Made by a program: the position numbers and the translations under genes. A stretch of DNA of 42,805 bases from Methanoregula sp. (lineage in GTDB: Archaea; Halobacteriota; Methanomicrobia; Methanomicrobiales; Methanospirillaceae). The stretch spans positions 1 to 42,805 of the forward strand of contig JAPKXU010000221.1 of NCBI GenBank assembly GCA_026394655.1. The letters are read 5' to 3'. Shown in pieces: positions 8,819 to 18,144 of the stretch. Under the pieces are notes generated by a model. That model saw only the letters and a list, made by a program, of their open reading frames with translations, was not told the DNA's origin and searched no databases. How positions within the stretch are numbered: the stretch's first letter is position 1; the number at the start of each line of letters is the position of its first letter.

Positions 8819-10012
8819 TCATCTCTTGTCCCAGTCCCCCGAAATTTTTTTGACGGTACCAACGAGCAGGTCCGCATCTTCGATCGTATTGTAGCAGTGA
8901 AGGCTCGCCCGGACCGTTCCGTCCGCAAGGTGGAGGTGCTCCATGAGGGGCATGCAACAGTGATGCCCTGACCGCACCATAATATTTGCCTCCCCGTCAA
9001 GCATCATGGCAACGTCATGCGGGTTCAATCCTTTGATTGCAAACGAGATGACCCCGATCCGGTTCCCTGCTGATCCGGGTCCGAAAACCTGCACGTTCCC
9101 AATACTCGTAAGACCTTCGATGATATGCCGGGTAATGTGCTGCTCATGGTGCTGTATATCCTCCATACCGAGCGCTTCCAAATACTCAACAGCACGGGCA
9201 AGACCGATAGCTCCTGCGATATTCGGGGTTCCTGCTTCGTAACGTTCATACCCTCCCGTAAGGGTGTATCCCGCAGCAGTGACCCGATCCACACTCCCTC
9301 CTCCAACGAGCAGAGGTTCCAGGCTGGGGGTCTTCATATATAGGACTCCGGTGCCAGTGGGGCCGAGCATCTTGTGCCCGGAGAAGCAGAGGAAGTCGCA
9401 GCCCAAGCGCTCCACATCCACCGGGATATGGGGCACTGACTGGGACCCGTCAACGAGGAGGAGCGTCCCATGATCCTGACAAATTTTGGCAAACTCGCGA
9501 ATGGGCACGACGTTTCCAAGCACATTGGATGCATGGGTGATGGCAACGAGCCGGGTCTTTTTCGTGATGACTGCCTCGAGGGCAGCCGGATCCAGGGTGC
9601 CATCCTGTGCAGGGGGGATCAGATGGAGATCGATCCCCTGCCGTTCGCGGAGACGCATCCAGGGAAGGAGATTGCTGTGGTGCTCAAGGAGGGTGGTAAT
9701 TACCTGATCTCCTTTCTGCCACGGGAGTCCCGAAGCGACCATATTGATTGCCTCGGTGGAGTTCCGGGTGAAGACCAGTTCTCCCTCTCGTGCATGAATG
9801 AATTTCCTGACCTTCTGGTGGGCATCCCTGTATTTCTGGGAGGTAATCTGGGCAATCCGGTGGACGCCCCGACCGGAATTTGCCCGGAATTTGTGTTCGT
9901 ACTCAAGCATTGCCAGAAGGACAGGTTCCGGCGAGAGACTCGTCGCTGCACTGTCAAGGTAACAGACATCAGAAAGGAGCGGGAAATCCGTCCGGATATC
10001 ACTTGGGATCAT
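8819..10012 (-). CDS. sufS: Cysteine desulfurase, SufS-like class V aminotransferase
   Basis: 397 aa; YLDSAATSLSPEPVL, FTRNSTEAINMVASGL, ITHASNVLGNVVPI, LLVDGSQSVPHIPVDVERLGCDFLCFSGHKMLGPTGTGVLY, VRSGHHCCMPLM. Confidence 0.92.
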   Translation of the reverse strand: MIPSDIRTDFPLLSDVCYLDSAATSLSPEPVLLAMLEYEHKFRANSGRGVHRIAQITSQKYRDAHQKVRKFIHAREGELVFTRNSTEAINMVASGLPWQKGDQVITTLLEHHSNLLPWMRLRERQGIDLHLIPPAQDGTLDPAALEAVITKKTRLVAITHASNVLGNVVPIREFAKICQDHGTLLLVDGSQSVPHIPVDVERLGCDFLCFSGHKMLGPTGTGVLYMKTPSLEPLLVGGGSVDRVTAAGYTLTGGYERYEAGTPNIAGAIGLARAVEYLEALGMEDIQHHEQHITRHIIEGLTSIGNVQVFGPGSAGNRIGVISFAIKGLNPHDVAMMLDGEANIMVRSGHHCCMPLMEHLHLADGTVRASLHCYNTIEDADLLVGTVKKISGDWDKR

Positions 10013-10100
10013 AAAACCTCGCTAAGTGACCCCCAAGAGGAGTTACGAACAGACTTCCTTCCATGATATGAATATCCTGATTATTTTCTGGCATAGACAT
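9999..10100 (-). CDS. Possible 33-aa leader/small protein overlapping the sufS start
   Basis: Minus-strand ORF MSMPENNQDIHIMEGSLFVTPLGGHLARFYDPK* overlaps the first codons of sufS. Confidence 0.25.
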   Translation of the reverse strand: MSMPENNQDIHIMEGSLFVTPLGGHLARFYDPK

Positions 10101-10179
10101 TCAGGCATCCATTTTTTTGTTCTGGACATCGGCTTTCATGGGGGTTGTGTCCCGGATAAGAAACTGGTACAGTATTGAA

Positions 10180-10193
10180 TTCACAATTGTTAA
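10180..10193. promoter_or_regulatory. Operator-like site TTCACAATTGTTAA
   Basis: Near-perfect copy of the recurrent palindrome, 168 bp upstream of the sufS ATG. Confidence 0.6.
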
Positions 10194-10244
10194 TGTTTTG
10201 CTGCGATGCTACTGTATGATTCGGGCATCTCGTAACCGGGGAGT

Positions 10245-11060
10245 TTATGGATTAAAACCTCCGAGAATTTTCTGTTGGATCATCAGGAGTGCGATGAAAA
10301 TAAGCATAATTGCAAAGAATTTTTTGATCTGATCTGCAGGGAACCGGGATGCAACGTATGCCCCGGTATACGCCCCTATTGCAGCACCTGCTCCGTATAT
10401 CGCGACAAACGGCAGCGAGACGTCACCCAGCGCTGCATGGGTTGTAGCACCGGAAAGTGAGGAGAGAATAATGGCAAACAGGGAGGTTGCGACAGCGTAA
10501 TGGACCGGGATTCCGGTTACGACCAGCGCGGGGACAAAGAGCACACCCCCGCTAATACCGGTTGTGCCGCTGATAAGCCCCCCCATCGCTCCCCAGACAA
10601 CAAGATGAAGGTATGGCAACCTTATCCGTTCATCGCTATCACCAGATTTTCGGGCAGACACTTCAACAAAAGCCCCCCATCCGATCTCCCTCACAATACG
10701 GAGATGTGGACAGAGCATCTGCAGGGACATGATGAGTAGCACTATAACAAAAAAGACGACAAGTATACGGGCGTCGATATATGGCGTGATAGCAGAACCA
10801 ACTGCTGCAAAAATAATGGCGGGCACAACCAGCAGGACAGCCGCAGAATACAGGATCTTTCCCTGCCGGTGGTAACAGATGGTTGCAGCAAACGACGAAA
10901 AAACCATCACCGCAAGGCTTGTTCCAACTGCCATCTTCTGGTCAAAACCGAATATCAGCGTTAATGTCGGAACATAAAGAAAACCGCCCCCCAAACCGAT
11001 ACCAGAAGAGATCATGCCGATCCCTGCTGCAATCAAAAACGCGATGCTGTAGCCGTACAC
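10245..11060 (-). CDS. TSUP-family (sulfite exporter TauE/SafE-like) membrane protein
   Basis: YSIAFLIAAGIGMISSGIGLGGGFLYVPTLTLIFGFDQKMAVGTSLAVMVFSS and GLISGTTGISGGVLFVPALVVTGIPVHYAVATSLFAI; likely GTG start at 11060. Confidence 0.88.
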   Translation of the reverse strand: MYGYSIAFLIAAGIGMISSGIGLGGGFLYVPTLTLIFGFDQKMAVGTSLAVMVFSSFAATICYHRQGKILYSAAVLLVVPAIIFAAVGSAITPYIDARILVVFFVIVLLIMSLQMLCPHLRIVREIGWGAFVEVSARKSGDSDERIRLPYLHLVVWGAMGGLISGTTGISGGVLFVPALVVTGIPVHYAVATSLFAIILSSLSGATTHAALGDVSLPFVAIYGAGAAIGAYTGAYVASRFPADQIKKFFAIMLIFIALLMIQQKILGGFNP

Positions 11061-11240
11061 GATGGTTAAATCCTCTTCCAAATTATCCGGTCTGCCATCT
11101 GACAACCATCTGTAAGAAACGTGTAACAGGATGCCGGTACCCTCACATCCCGCCGTTCTATCATTCTGGTTCCGCTGCAGAAGTTGCAGGAGCCGGGGCA
11201 GGCATTCCTCCATTCCGGCTCGCGATCTTCGTCTCCTGCA

Positions 11241-11519
11241 TCAGCCACCGGCAACAAGAGGGGAAACTGCGATCTCGTCACCATCATTAACGCTGACCTT
11301 TTCTACCTCAGTTGTTTCAACCCGTTTTCCGTTCCTCATCAGTATCACGAACTCGCGGAAGTTCTCCTGCTCATCGAAGATCATATTATAGCCTTCTTTG
11401 TTCTTCTGCGCTATTTCCTTCACGAGGGTGGCAAGCGATATGTTCTTTTTTCCATCGACAAGAATATCGGTACCGAGAAGTTCCCGGAACCGTGCGAAAA
11501 ACCGGATTTTGATACTCAT
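11241..11519 (-). CDS. MoaD/ThiS-like ubiquitin-fold sulfur carrier
   Basis: MSIKIRFFARFRELLGTDILVD...VSVNDGDEIAVSPLVAGG; C-terminal Gly-Gly. Confidence 0.87.
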   Translation of the reverse strand: MSIKIRFFARFRELLGTDILVDGKKNISLATLVKEIAQKNKEGYNMIFDEQENFREFVILMRNGKRVETTEVEKVSVNDGDEIAVSPLVAGG

Positions 11520-11879
11520 TTTTTCTTCCTCATCGCAGTCTTTGTTTTCCCTTTCCTGCATACAGGGCTTGCCGGGTTTCGCCCTAAGAGAATCTCCTCT
11601 GCATACACCTCAAACCCGTCCCGGATGATACCCCTCTTCACCAAAAAGTGATATCTGTTGTGGGTGCCGATCGAGTTCGCGGGGGAATAACATGATAGTA
11701 CTTACCTGTGCCTGCTGCCGGTGATATATTCCGAAAAACAACAGCCGGTTTTCAGGAGTCCGTAACTCCACATTTTGTGCGGGCGGTATTTATGGAGTAA
11801 TATCTCGGCAAATTTTTCCTGATCCTGCCGGTTCCGCATTATGATCATTCCGATTCAAGTCCCGTGTACACAATCGGGA

Positions 11880-13250
11880 TCAGATGGCGATCCCATCATT
11901 GTAATGATGGCTTTCCCGGTGGATCTTGCGGATCAGGGATGGTGCAAATATCGCATGTTCACTCACTGGTTGTGAAATATATCCCAGTTCATGAAGGGTG
12001 CGCACAAATTTCATGGTGGATGCAATATATTCCGGTGGCAACGCTGCGCAGTACTTCGGGGAGATACGGTACGTTTCCATGACAAACGATTCATCCACCA
12101 TGCCGGTGGTCTTTGCCACAATGCGGGCGCACGCCACCGGGTCATGGCGGATCATCTCGCTGGCGGCTTCATGCGCTGATAAAAATCCCATCAGCAGGTC
12201 CCTGTTTTCCAGCATCTGCCGCATGACCACGATCCCATAACTCGGATTGAACGGCCAGAGCCGATCGGGCTGCACGACAAGGTGTGTGTTACTATACCTA
12301 CGGGCGGTGACAGCCAGAGCCGGAGTCCCGGCGGCGGCCACTATCTCTTCCTGCTGGAGAGCATCGGAAAGAAAATCAGCCCAAGGATAGTTTTTCACAG
12401 TAACATCCCTCATACCGTGCTCCCTCAGCAGTTCGTTCACGATAACATCGTGGATTGAACCTTTCGGTGGGGTGCCGATAGCCTTACCGGAGAACTGTGT
12501 AAGGAACTCTGACATGCTGCTGTATTCAGCAAGAGGGGTTATCCCCTCCCCGGCTACGATAATTGTTCCCTCAACGTGCCCGCCGGCGATGCAGGCAAGC
12601 GACAATCCGCGATCGATACCGATGATTACCGGGGGGAGTCCGATATATCCAAGGTCGAGGGTCCCGGCCTGCATGGCGTTAATGATGTCAGGACCTGACG
12701 GAAAAAGTTTCCAGCTTGCATCGATCCCACGATCTGCAAGGAGCTGCGTACCCCGAAGCAGGAACGCGGTATGGTACATTGTTGAAAGGTGGCCGATACG
12801 GAGAACGGACAGTTCGGGACGGAGCATCCCGACCGGGATATCTACAATTTTTTCGACGATCGATGCGAGGATTGGTGCACAGATGACGCCGGATGCCCCG
12901 TCTTTCTCTGCCCGTGCAGCGGCAATGATACATTCTTCAAGAGAATTGGCAGAATATCCCCGTATCCCGAATTTTTTTCCCTGGAAATCAACCTCGCGTA
13001 TTTCGAGAGCATCGAGCAGGAATTTTGCAGCGATGATCGCGATGAACCGGTTCCGTTCCGGCTCCAGCACCGCGACGATTTTCTTGATCGTGGAGAGCCG
13101 GGGATCACGTTCACCCAAGGTGATTTTATAGAGCGTGGATACAGGAATGCCGGTGTGATCCGCAAGTTCCCGCACTGTCAGGTTCTTCCTCTCCAGCTCC
13201 TCGTGCAGCGCCGTGGTGAAATCCGTCTCGAAAATCCTCTTTGAGAGCAT
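11880..13250 (-). CDS. HTH regulator fused to an NMT1/SsuA/TauA-like substrate-binding domain
   Basis: N-terminal LTVRELADHTGIPVSTLYKITLGERDPRLSTIKKI (HTH), then RIGHLSTMYHTAFLLRGTQLLADRGI...GTLDLGYIGLPPVIIGIDRG...GGHVEGTIIVA (SsuA/NMT1 type); no signal peptide seen. Confidence 0.82.
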   Translation of the reverse strand: MLSKRIFETDFTTALHEELERKNLTVRELADHTGIPVSTLYKITLGERDPRLSTIKKIVAVLEPERNRFIAIIAAKFLLDALEIREVDFQGKKFGIRGYSANSLEECIIAAARAEKDGASGVICAPILASIVEKIVDIPVGMLRPELSVLRIGHLSTMYHTAFLLRGTQLLADRGIDASWKLFPSGPDIINAMQAGTLDLGYIGLPPVIIGIDRGLSLACIAGGHVEGTIIVAGEGITPLAEYSSMSEFLTQFSGKAIGTPPKGSIHDVIVNELLREHGMRDVTVKNYPWADFLSDALQQEEIVAAAGTPALAVTARRYSNTHLVVQPDRLWPFNPSYGIVVMRQMLENRDLLMGFLSAHEAASEMIRHDPVACARIVAKTTGMVDESFVMETYRISPKYCAALPPEYIASTMKFVRTLHELGYISQPVSEHAIFAPSLIRKIHRESHHYNDGIAI

Positions 13251-13353
13251 ATTATCCTTTATGTGGCACTTTAAAGATTATAATTATTACTATAAGGTTA
13301 TTTTTTTAGGTAAATTGAGAAGTTATATAAACACAAATACGGTCATTCTAATT

Positions 13354-14157
13354 ATGCGCCGCGAACAGTTCATGGAACTCACCGTTCTTCCCGGCACCAA
13401 CCGGTGCGGGGAGAAAGAAGGGTTCGATCAGATCGTGATTCGTCCGGGTGACACCCTGTCTATCGTTGGGCCGACTGGATCAGGAAAATCTGCATTCATC
13501 AACGATATCGAAGTTCTTGCACAGGAGGATACGGTCACCGGCAGGAGTATTCTTATGGACGGAGTCGAACCTCCCGAAGAAATGGTCCGCGATCCCGCAA
13601 AAAAGCCCATCGCACTTATCTCCCAGAATACCCGTGTCATTGCCGATCTGACTGTCGAACGGTTCCTTGCCCTGCACATAAAGGCACGGGATACCGATAC
13701 GAGGCGGCTTATCGCTCGCACGCTTGCACTTGCGAATGAGTTCACCGGTGAAAAGATTGCATTACCGATGCGCATGACAGCACTTTCCGGTGGACAGGCC
13801 CGGTCGCTCCTCATTGCCGATGCAATCCTGATCAGCCAGACGCCGATTCTGCTCCTCGACGAAGTGGAGAACGCCGGGATCAACAAAGAGCGGGTGATCA
13901 ACTGTATCCGTGATTATAACAAAGCCGTGATCTTTGTCACCCATGACCCATACCTGTCCCTGATAACTGACCGCCGCATTGTGATGAAAAACGGTGCAGT
14001 GGCAGTTATGCTTGAACCCGGTAGCCGTGAACGATCGGTCATTACAAAGGTATCTGGTATGGATTCTTTCCTCTGGGATCTCCGCGAACGGATTCGCAGT
14101 GGAGACCTCATCCAGGAAAGGGAATCTCCCCTAATAAAGATTGGAGTACATGCATGA
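13354..14157 (+). CDS. ABC-type ATPase without an adjacent permease gene
   Basis: GPTGSGKSA (Walker A), LSGGQARSLLIADAIL (signature), PILLLDEVENAGI (Walker B), VIFVTHDPY (H-loop). Confidence 0.88.
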   Translation: MRREQFMELTVLPGTNRCGEKEGFDQIVIRPGDTLSIVGPTGSGKSAFINDIEVLAQEDTVTGRSILMDGVEPPEEMVRDPAKKPIALISQNTRVIADLTVERFLALHIKARDTDTRRLIARTLALANEFTGEKIALPMRMTALSGGQARSLLIADAILISQTPILLLDEVENAGINKERVINCIRDYNKAVIFVTHDPYLSLITDRRIVMKNGAVAVMLEPGSRERSVITKVSGMDSFLWDLRERIRSGDLIQERESPLIKIGVHA

Positions 14158-14861
14158 AGCTTATTATCGTTGCCGGCCCGCCCAGTGCAGGAAAAACCTC
14201 TGTTATCCGCCAGATAATCAAGAAATTCAATAAGACTGATTTGACAGCCTACCTGAAGATTGATGTCGTCAGGGCTTTTGAAGATGAGGAGCTGCACGAA
14301 GAATTCGGCATCCCGACAAAGAAGGTATACTCCGGCGACCTTTGTCCTGATCACATGGGCATCATGGTCCTCAGGGATGCAATCGCTTGGGCTGACGGGC
14401 TCAATGCCAGTATGCTGATCATTGAAAGTGCCGGGCTGTGCCTCCGCTGTACTCCCTATACTACCCAATCGTACGGAATCGCCGTACTGCCTGCAGTATC
14501 CGGCAGCAACTCACCCCTGAAGATGGCACCCCTCATTGCCCTTGCTGATTCGGCAGTCGTTACCAAGACAGACCTCGTCTCACAGGCAGAGAAAGAGGTG
14601 TTCCGGGAATGTATCCGGAGCGTGATTCCTTCTATTGACATCGTTGAGACGAACGCCGTCCAAGGCACCGGTCTCCGTTACCTCCTGAAGGCAATTGCAC
14701 AATACCCGGATATCAGCAATGCAGATACCATCTCGCTCCGTGGGACCCCGCCACTCGGTGTCTGCACCATTTGCGTCGGCAAGAAGGATATCGGGTGGCA
14801 ACACCACTTCGGTGTAATCCGACCACTGGAAGAGGCTGACAACATCTACCGGGGAGACTGA
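14154..14861 (+). CDS. G3E/HypB-CobW-like GTPase
   Basis: MKLIIVAGPPSAGKTSVIRQIIKKFNK (P-loop), LIIESAGLCLRCTPYT, AVVTKTDLVSQAEKEVF; start overlaps the previous stop. Confidence 0.82.
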   Translation: MKLIIVAGPPSAGKTSVIRQIIKKFNKTDLTAYLKIDVVRAFEDEELHEEFGIPTKKVYSGDLCPDHMGIMVLRDAIAWADGLNASMLIIESAGLCLRCTPYTTQSYGIAVLPAVSGSNSPLKMAPLIALADSAVVTKTDLVSQAEKEVFRECIRSVIPSIDIVETNAVQGTGLRYLLKAIAQYPDISNADTISLRGTPPLGVCTICVGKKDIGWQHHFGVIRPLEEADNIYRGD

Positions 14862-14864
14862 TCC

Positions 14865-15488
14865 ATGGTGGCATGGATTCCCCCGGGAAAGGACTGCGGT
14901 GCCTGCGGTTTACCGACCTGTGAGGACTTTAATAAGGCAGTGAAAAGGAAGAAAAAAACCAATGAAGACTGCACATTCTACACAAAGGACCCGTCCGGAC
15001 ACAGGGAGAGACCTCAATACTCAGGTACTGATGTAACCGGGGCAAAGTATGATTTTATCATCAGGGCATTTCCCGGTGAACCTTCAGCACGTAAATTTAT
15101 CGTTCCGTTCCGTGCGGATCTGGTGGAGAAATGGGACATCCGGGCAGGGGATCTTGTCACCGGAAGACCGGCTGGACCGGGATGCCCGCTCTACCATGCG
15201 TTGAGGGTCCTTTCGGCCAACCCGATCACCGGTGTCCTCGAATGCCACACGGTCGGACCGCTCGAAGCCCGGAAGGAGCAGGGGGGGGTGCACGATGTTC
15301 AGGCATATCATGTCCATGCTTTCGAAGGTATCGCTGAGACCGTCATCCGCCCACCGACCATCGGTCTTCGGCAGCGATTCCTCCCCGGCTATTGTATGAT
15401 CGATCTCTCGCATACTGCACTGGTGAACATGGTACTTAAGAAAAAAGAAGGACTCCATGTGCGTGTCGAGGATATCCGCATTATCTGA
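14865..15488 (+). CDS. (4Fe-4S)-binding domain protein
   Basis: N-terminal GKDCGACGLPTCEDFNKAVKRKKKTNEDCTFY resembles the CGxCGxxxC Fe-S domain of corrinoid/CODH proteins; remainder not recognised. Confidence 0.75.
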   Translation: MVAWIPPGKDCGACGLPTCEDFNKAVKRKKKTNEDCTFYTKDPSGHRERPQYSGTDVTGAKYDFIIRAFPGEPSARKFIVPFRADLVEKWDIRAGDLVTGRPAGPGCPLYHALRVLSANPITGVLECHTVGPLEARKEQGGVHDVQAYHVHAFEGIAETVIRPPTIGLRQRFLPGYCMIDLSHTALVNMVLKKKEGLHVRVEDIRII

Positions 15489-15496
15489 ACAGCCCC

Positions 15497-16771
15497 ATGA
15501 TACCCAAGTACCGGATCCGGTGTGCCGGAGGGGGCGAGCGGGTGGAGGATTTCACCCTCCAATCCTGCCCTTACGGACACGACTCTCTCCTCAGGACTGA
15601 GTACTGCAGCAGGAAACTGCACCTCGCACCTTACACGGGGATCTACCGGTACCTGGCATGGTTGCCGGTCAACACCCCGCTCCTCCCATCCGGAGGCCCG
15701 GTCACCTTCACGAACGATGAACTCTCCCGCGAGCTCGGGCTCTTACGGCTTTCGGTTTCCTTTTCAGGCTATTTTCCCGAGCGCGGGGCGGATCTGACCA
15801 CCGGCTCATTCAAGGAACTGGAGGCATCGCCCACCATGCAGCGGCTACGGGAGATGGGAGGGAAGATCCCGGTGATTGCTTCAGCCGGCAACACGGGCAG
15901 GGCATTTGCTGAATTCTCCGCCCGTTGCCGGCAGCCGGTCGTTATTGTAATCCCGGAGAAGGCGGTTCCCCGTCTCTGGACAACAGAGCCGGCTCAGGAC
16001 ATTTTCCTTGTCGCTGTCAAAGGGGATTACGCGGATGCAATCGCCGTGAGCAATATTCTTGCCGCAGTCCCCGGATGCGTTCCGGAAGGCGGGGCAAAGA
16101 ACGTAGCCAGGCGGGACGGTATGGGTACCGTGATGCTTGACGCTGTTGTTACCACGGGCAGGATCCCCGATCATTATTTCCAGGCAGTGGGGAGCGGAAC
16201 CGGGGCAATTGCAGCATGGGAAGCCGCGATGCGGCTCATCCGCGATGGGTCATACGGGACAATACTGCCCCGGCTCCACCTTGCCCAGAATGAGCCCTTC
16301 ACACCCTTAGTCTCTGCCTGGGTGGCAAAACGGCGTGAGATCATTCCTGCGGAGGATATGCCCGATGCGGCGGAGAGCATCGGGAAAGTCATGTCAGATG
16401 TATTAACGAACCGGAACCCGCCGTACAGTATCCGGGGAGGTCTCTTCGATGCACTTCAGGAGACACGGGGACACATGTACAGCGTCCCGAACGCGGAAGG
16501 TGCGGATGCTGAGAAGCTGATCCGGGAGACCGTGGGGATAGATCCCGATCCCGCGGCTGCCATCGCCACCGCAGCGCTTGTCCAGGCAATAGAAAAGGAT
16601 ATCATCGGGCATGACGATCATATTCTCCTGAACCTGACGGGCGGGGGATACGAGCGGATCCGTGAGGATTTTACCCTGCATATGGTCAGCCCTGCCGTGG
16701 TCATCCGCCCGGATGAACCGCGGGAATTTCTGGTAACAAAACTCAGGGGGTGGATCGCACGCCATGGATGA
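15497..16771 (+). CDS. Cysteate synthase (threonine-synthase-like PLP enzyme)
   Basis: GSFKELEASPTMQRLREMGGKIPVIASAGNTGRAFAEFSARC, YFQAVGSGTGAIAAWEAAMRL; overlaps the ComDE gene, as expected for the Methanosarcina-type CoM route. Confidence 0.87.
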   Translation: MIPKYRIRCAGGGERVEDFTLQSCPYGHDSLLRTEYCSRKLHLAPYTGIYRYLAWLPVNTPLLPSGGPVTFTNDELSRELGLLRLSVSFSGYFPERGADLTTGSFKELEASPTMQRLREMGGKIPVIASAGNTGRAFAEFSARCRQPVVIVIPEKAVPRLWTTEPAQDIFLVAVKGDYADAIAVSNILAAVPGCVPEGGAKNVARRDGMGTVMLDAVVTTGRIPDHYFQAVGSGTGAIAAWEAAMRLIRDGSYGTILPRLHLAQNEPFTPLVSAWVAKRREIIPAEDMPDAAESIGKVMSDVLTNRNPPYSIRGGLFDALQETRGHMYSVPNAEGADAEKLIRETVGIDPDPAAAIATAALVQAIEKDIIGHDDHILLNLTGGGYERIREDFTLHMVSPAVVIRPDEPREFLVTKLRGWIARHG

Positions 16772-17894
16772 AAACCAGATTATTGCTGAATTAAAAGAAC
16801 AAGGAATAGACCTTGTCAGTGCAATCCCCTGCGACCGGGCAAAGGGGCTCTTCTTCAAGCTGCCGGAGGAGTTCCAGTATATCGGTCTGACCCGGGAAGA
16901 GGACGGTGTCGGTATCTCCGCGGGGGCATATCTTGCCGGTGCACGACCGCTGATCGCGCTCCAGAGTTCCGGTCTCGGGAATATGTTGAATGCCATCCTT
17001 TCCCTCACCGCTACCTTCGGTCTGCCGCTCCCGATCCTCGCAAGTTGGCGTGGCGGGGAAACCGAGGTGATCCCAGCCCAAATCCAATTCAATCGCCCGC
17101 TTCACAGGATCCTGTCGGCTGCAGCGATCCCATATACTATCCTGTCTGATCCTGACAGGCCGGAGGTAATCGGGAAGGCTGTTTCTGATGCGTTCGTTAA
17201 GAAGACACCGCATGTCATCCTCATCCCTCATGGCAGCCTCCAGGAAACTTCGTGCAGTGCAGCCGGTTCTTCCCCCAAAAACCTCCGTCCGTTTGCCTGC
17301 TGCTATGAGCGGGACTGGCGCACGCCGGTAATGACCCGTTTTGATGCCATCAGGATGATTGCCCACCTCGTAACCAATGAAGTGCTGGTCTCGAATATCG
17401 GTATTCCTTCAAAGGAACTTTATGCAGTAAACGACCGCGATGAAAATTTCTACATGCTGGGAAGTTATACCCAGGCTTCGGCAATTGGCTTGGGTATTGC
17501 CACAGTCCGGCCGGATAAACGGGTGATCGTTCTGGACGGAGACGGCAGTCTCCTCGGTTCATCCATCCTTCCCGTAATTGCTGCTGCAGCACCAGAAAAT
17601 CTCATGATTGTCGGGCTTGACAATGGGGTCTTTGGCAGTACCGGCAACCAGCCCCGACCAGGCTCCGATACCGCAGATCTCCGGCTGATGGCAATGGGCG
17701 CGGGGTTTGAACAAACCTGGACCGTACACGAGCCGTGGGAACTGGAGGCAGCAATGTATGCTTCGTCCCGGACCGGACCTTCGTTTATCCACGTCCGGAT
17801 CAGTCCCGGGAACCGTGACGTCCCAAATATTCCCCTCAGCCCATCAGAGATACGGGACCGGTTCCGGTCAGTATTGACATCTTCGCATGGATGA
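16764..17894 (+). CDS. comDE: Sulfopyruvate decarboxylase, fused ComD-ComE subunits
   Basis: N-terminal DLVSAIPCDRAKGLFFKLPEEFQYIGLTREEDGVGISAGAYLAGARPLIALQSSGLGNMLNAILSL (ComD-like); C-terminal GDGSLLGSSILPVIAAAAPENLMIVGLDNGVFGSTGNQ (ThDP-binding ComE-like). Confidence 0.9.
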   Translation: MDENQIIAELKEQGIDLVSAIPCDRAKGLFFKLPEEFQYIGLTREEDGVGISAGAYLAGARPLIALQSSGLGNMLNAILSLTATFGLPLPILASWRGGETEVIPAQIQFNRPLHRILSAAAIPYTILSDPDRPEVIGKAVSDAFVKKTPHVILIPHGSLQETSCSAAGSSPKNLRPFACCYERDWRTPVMTRFDAIRMIAHLVTNEVLVSNIGIPSKELYAVNDRDENFYMLGSYTQASAIGLGIATVRPDKRVIVLDGDGSLLGSSILPVIAAAAPENLMIVGLDNGVFGSTGNQPRPGSDTADLRLMAMGAGFEQTWTVHEPWELEAAMYASSRTGPSFIHVRISPGNRDVPNIPLSPSEIRDRFRSVLTSSHG

Positions 17895-17946
17895 GTCTGC
17901 ATCTTCCGGGAATAGGTTTTTTTATCTTCCTGACGTAAAAGAAGGG

Positions 17947-18030
17947 TCAGCACCCGTCGTCCTCCAGCCCGTCACGGATCGTGATCACCCGACCGGCTCG
18001 TAATGCCAGTTCCCTGTTATGGGTGATGGC
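17947..18030 (-). pseudogene. Remnant of the 3' end of an ABC-transporter ATPase gene, paralogous to 18813..19487
   Basis: Minus frame reads [27 protein letters not shown]; intact gene ends [27 protein letters not shown]. Confidence 0.8.
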
Positions 18031-18144
18031 TATCAACTAAAAGTGCTTAATGAAAGTGCTCGATGAACCATGGAGCCAGAATCGGGTTGTCATTCAGCGG
18101 GACATATTAAAGGAAATCTGATATCTGCCAATTCAGATAAAAAT

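Noticed and set aside
12472-13131. 219-aa plus-strand ORF
   Set aside because: Antisense shadow of the HTH/substrate-binding gene; Ser/Arg/Pro-rich composition typical of a spurious frame.
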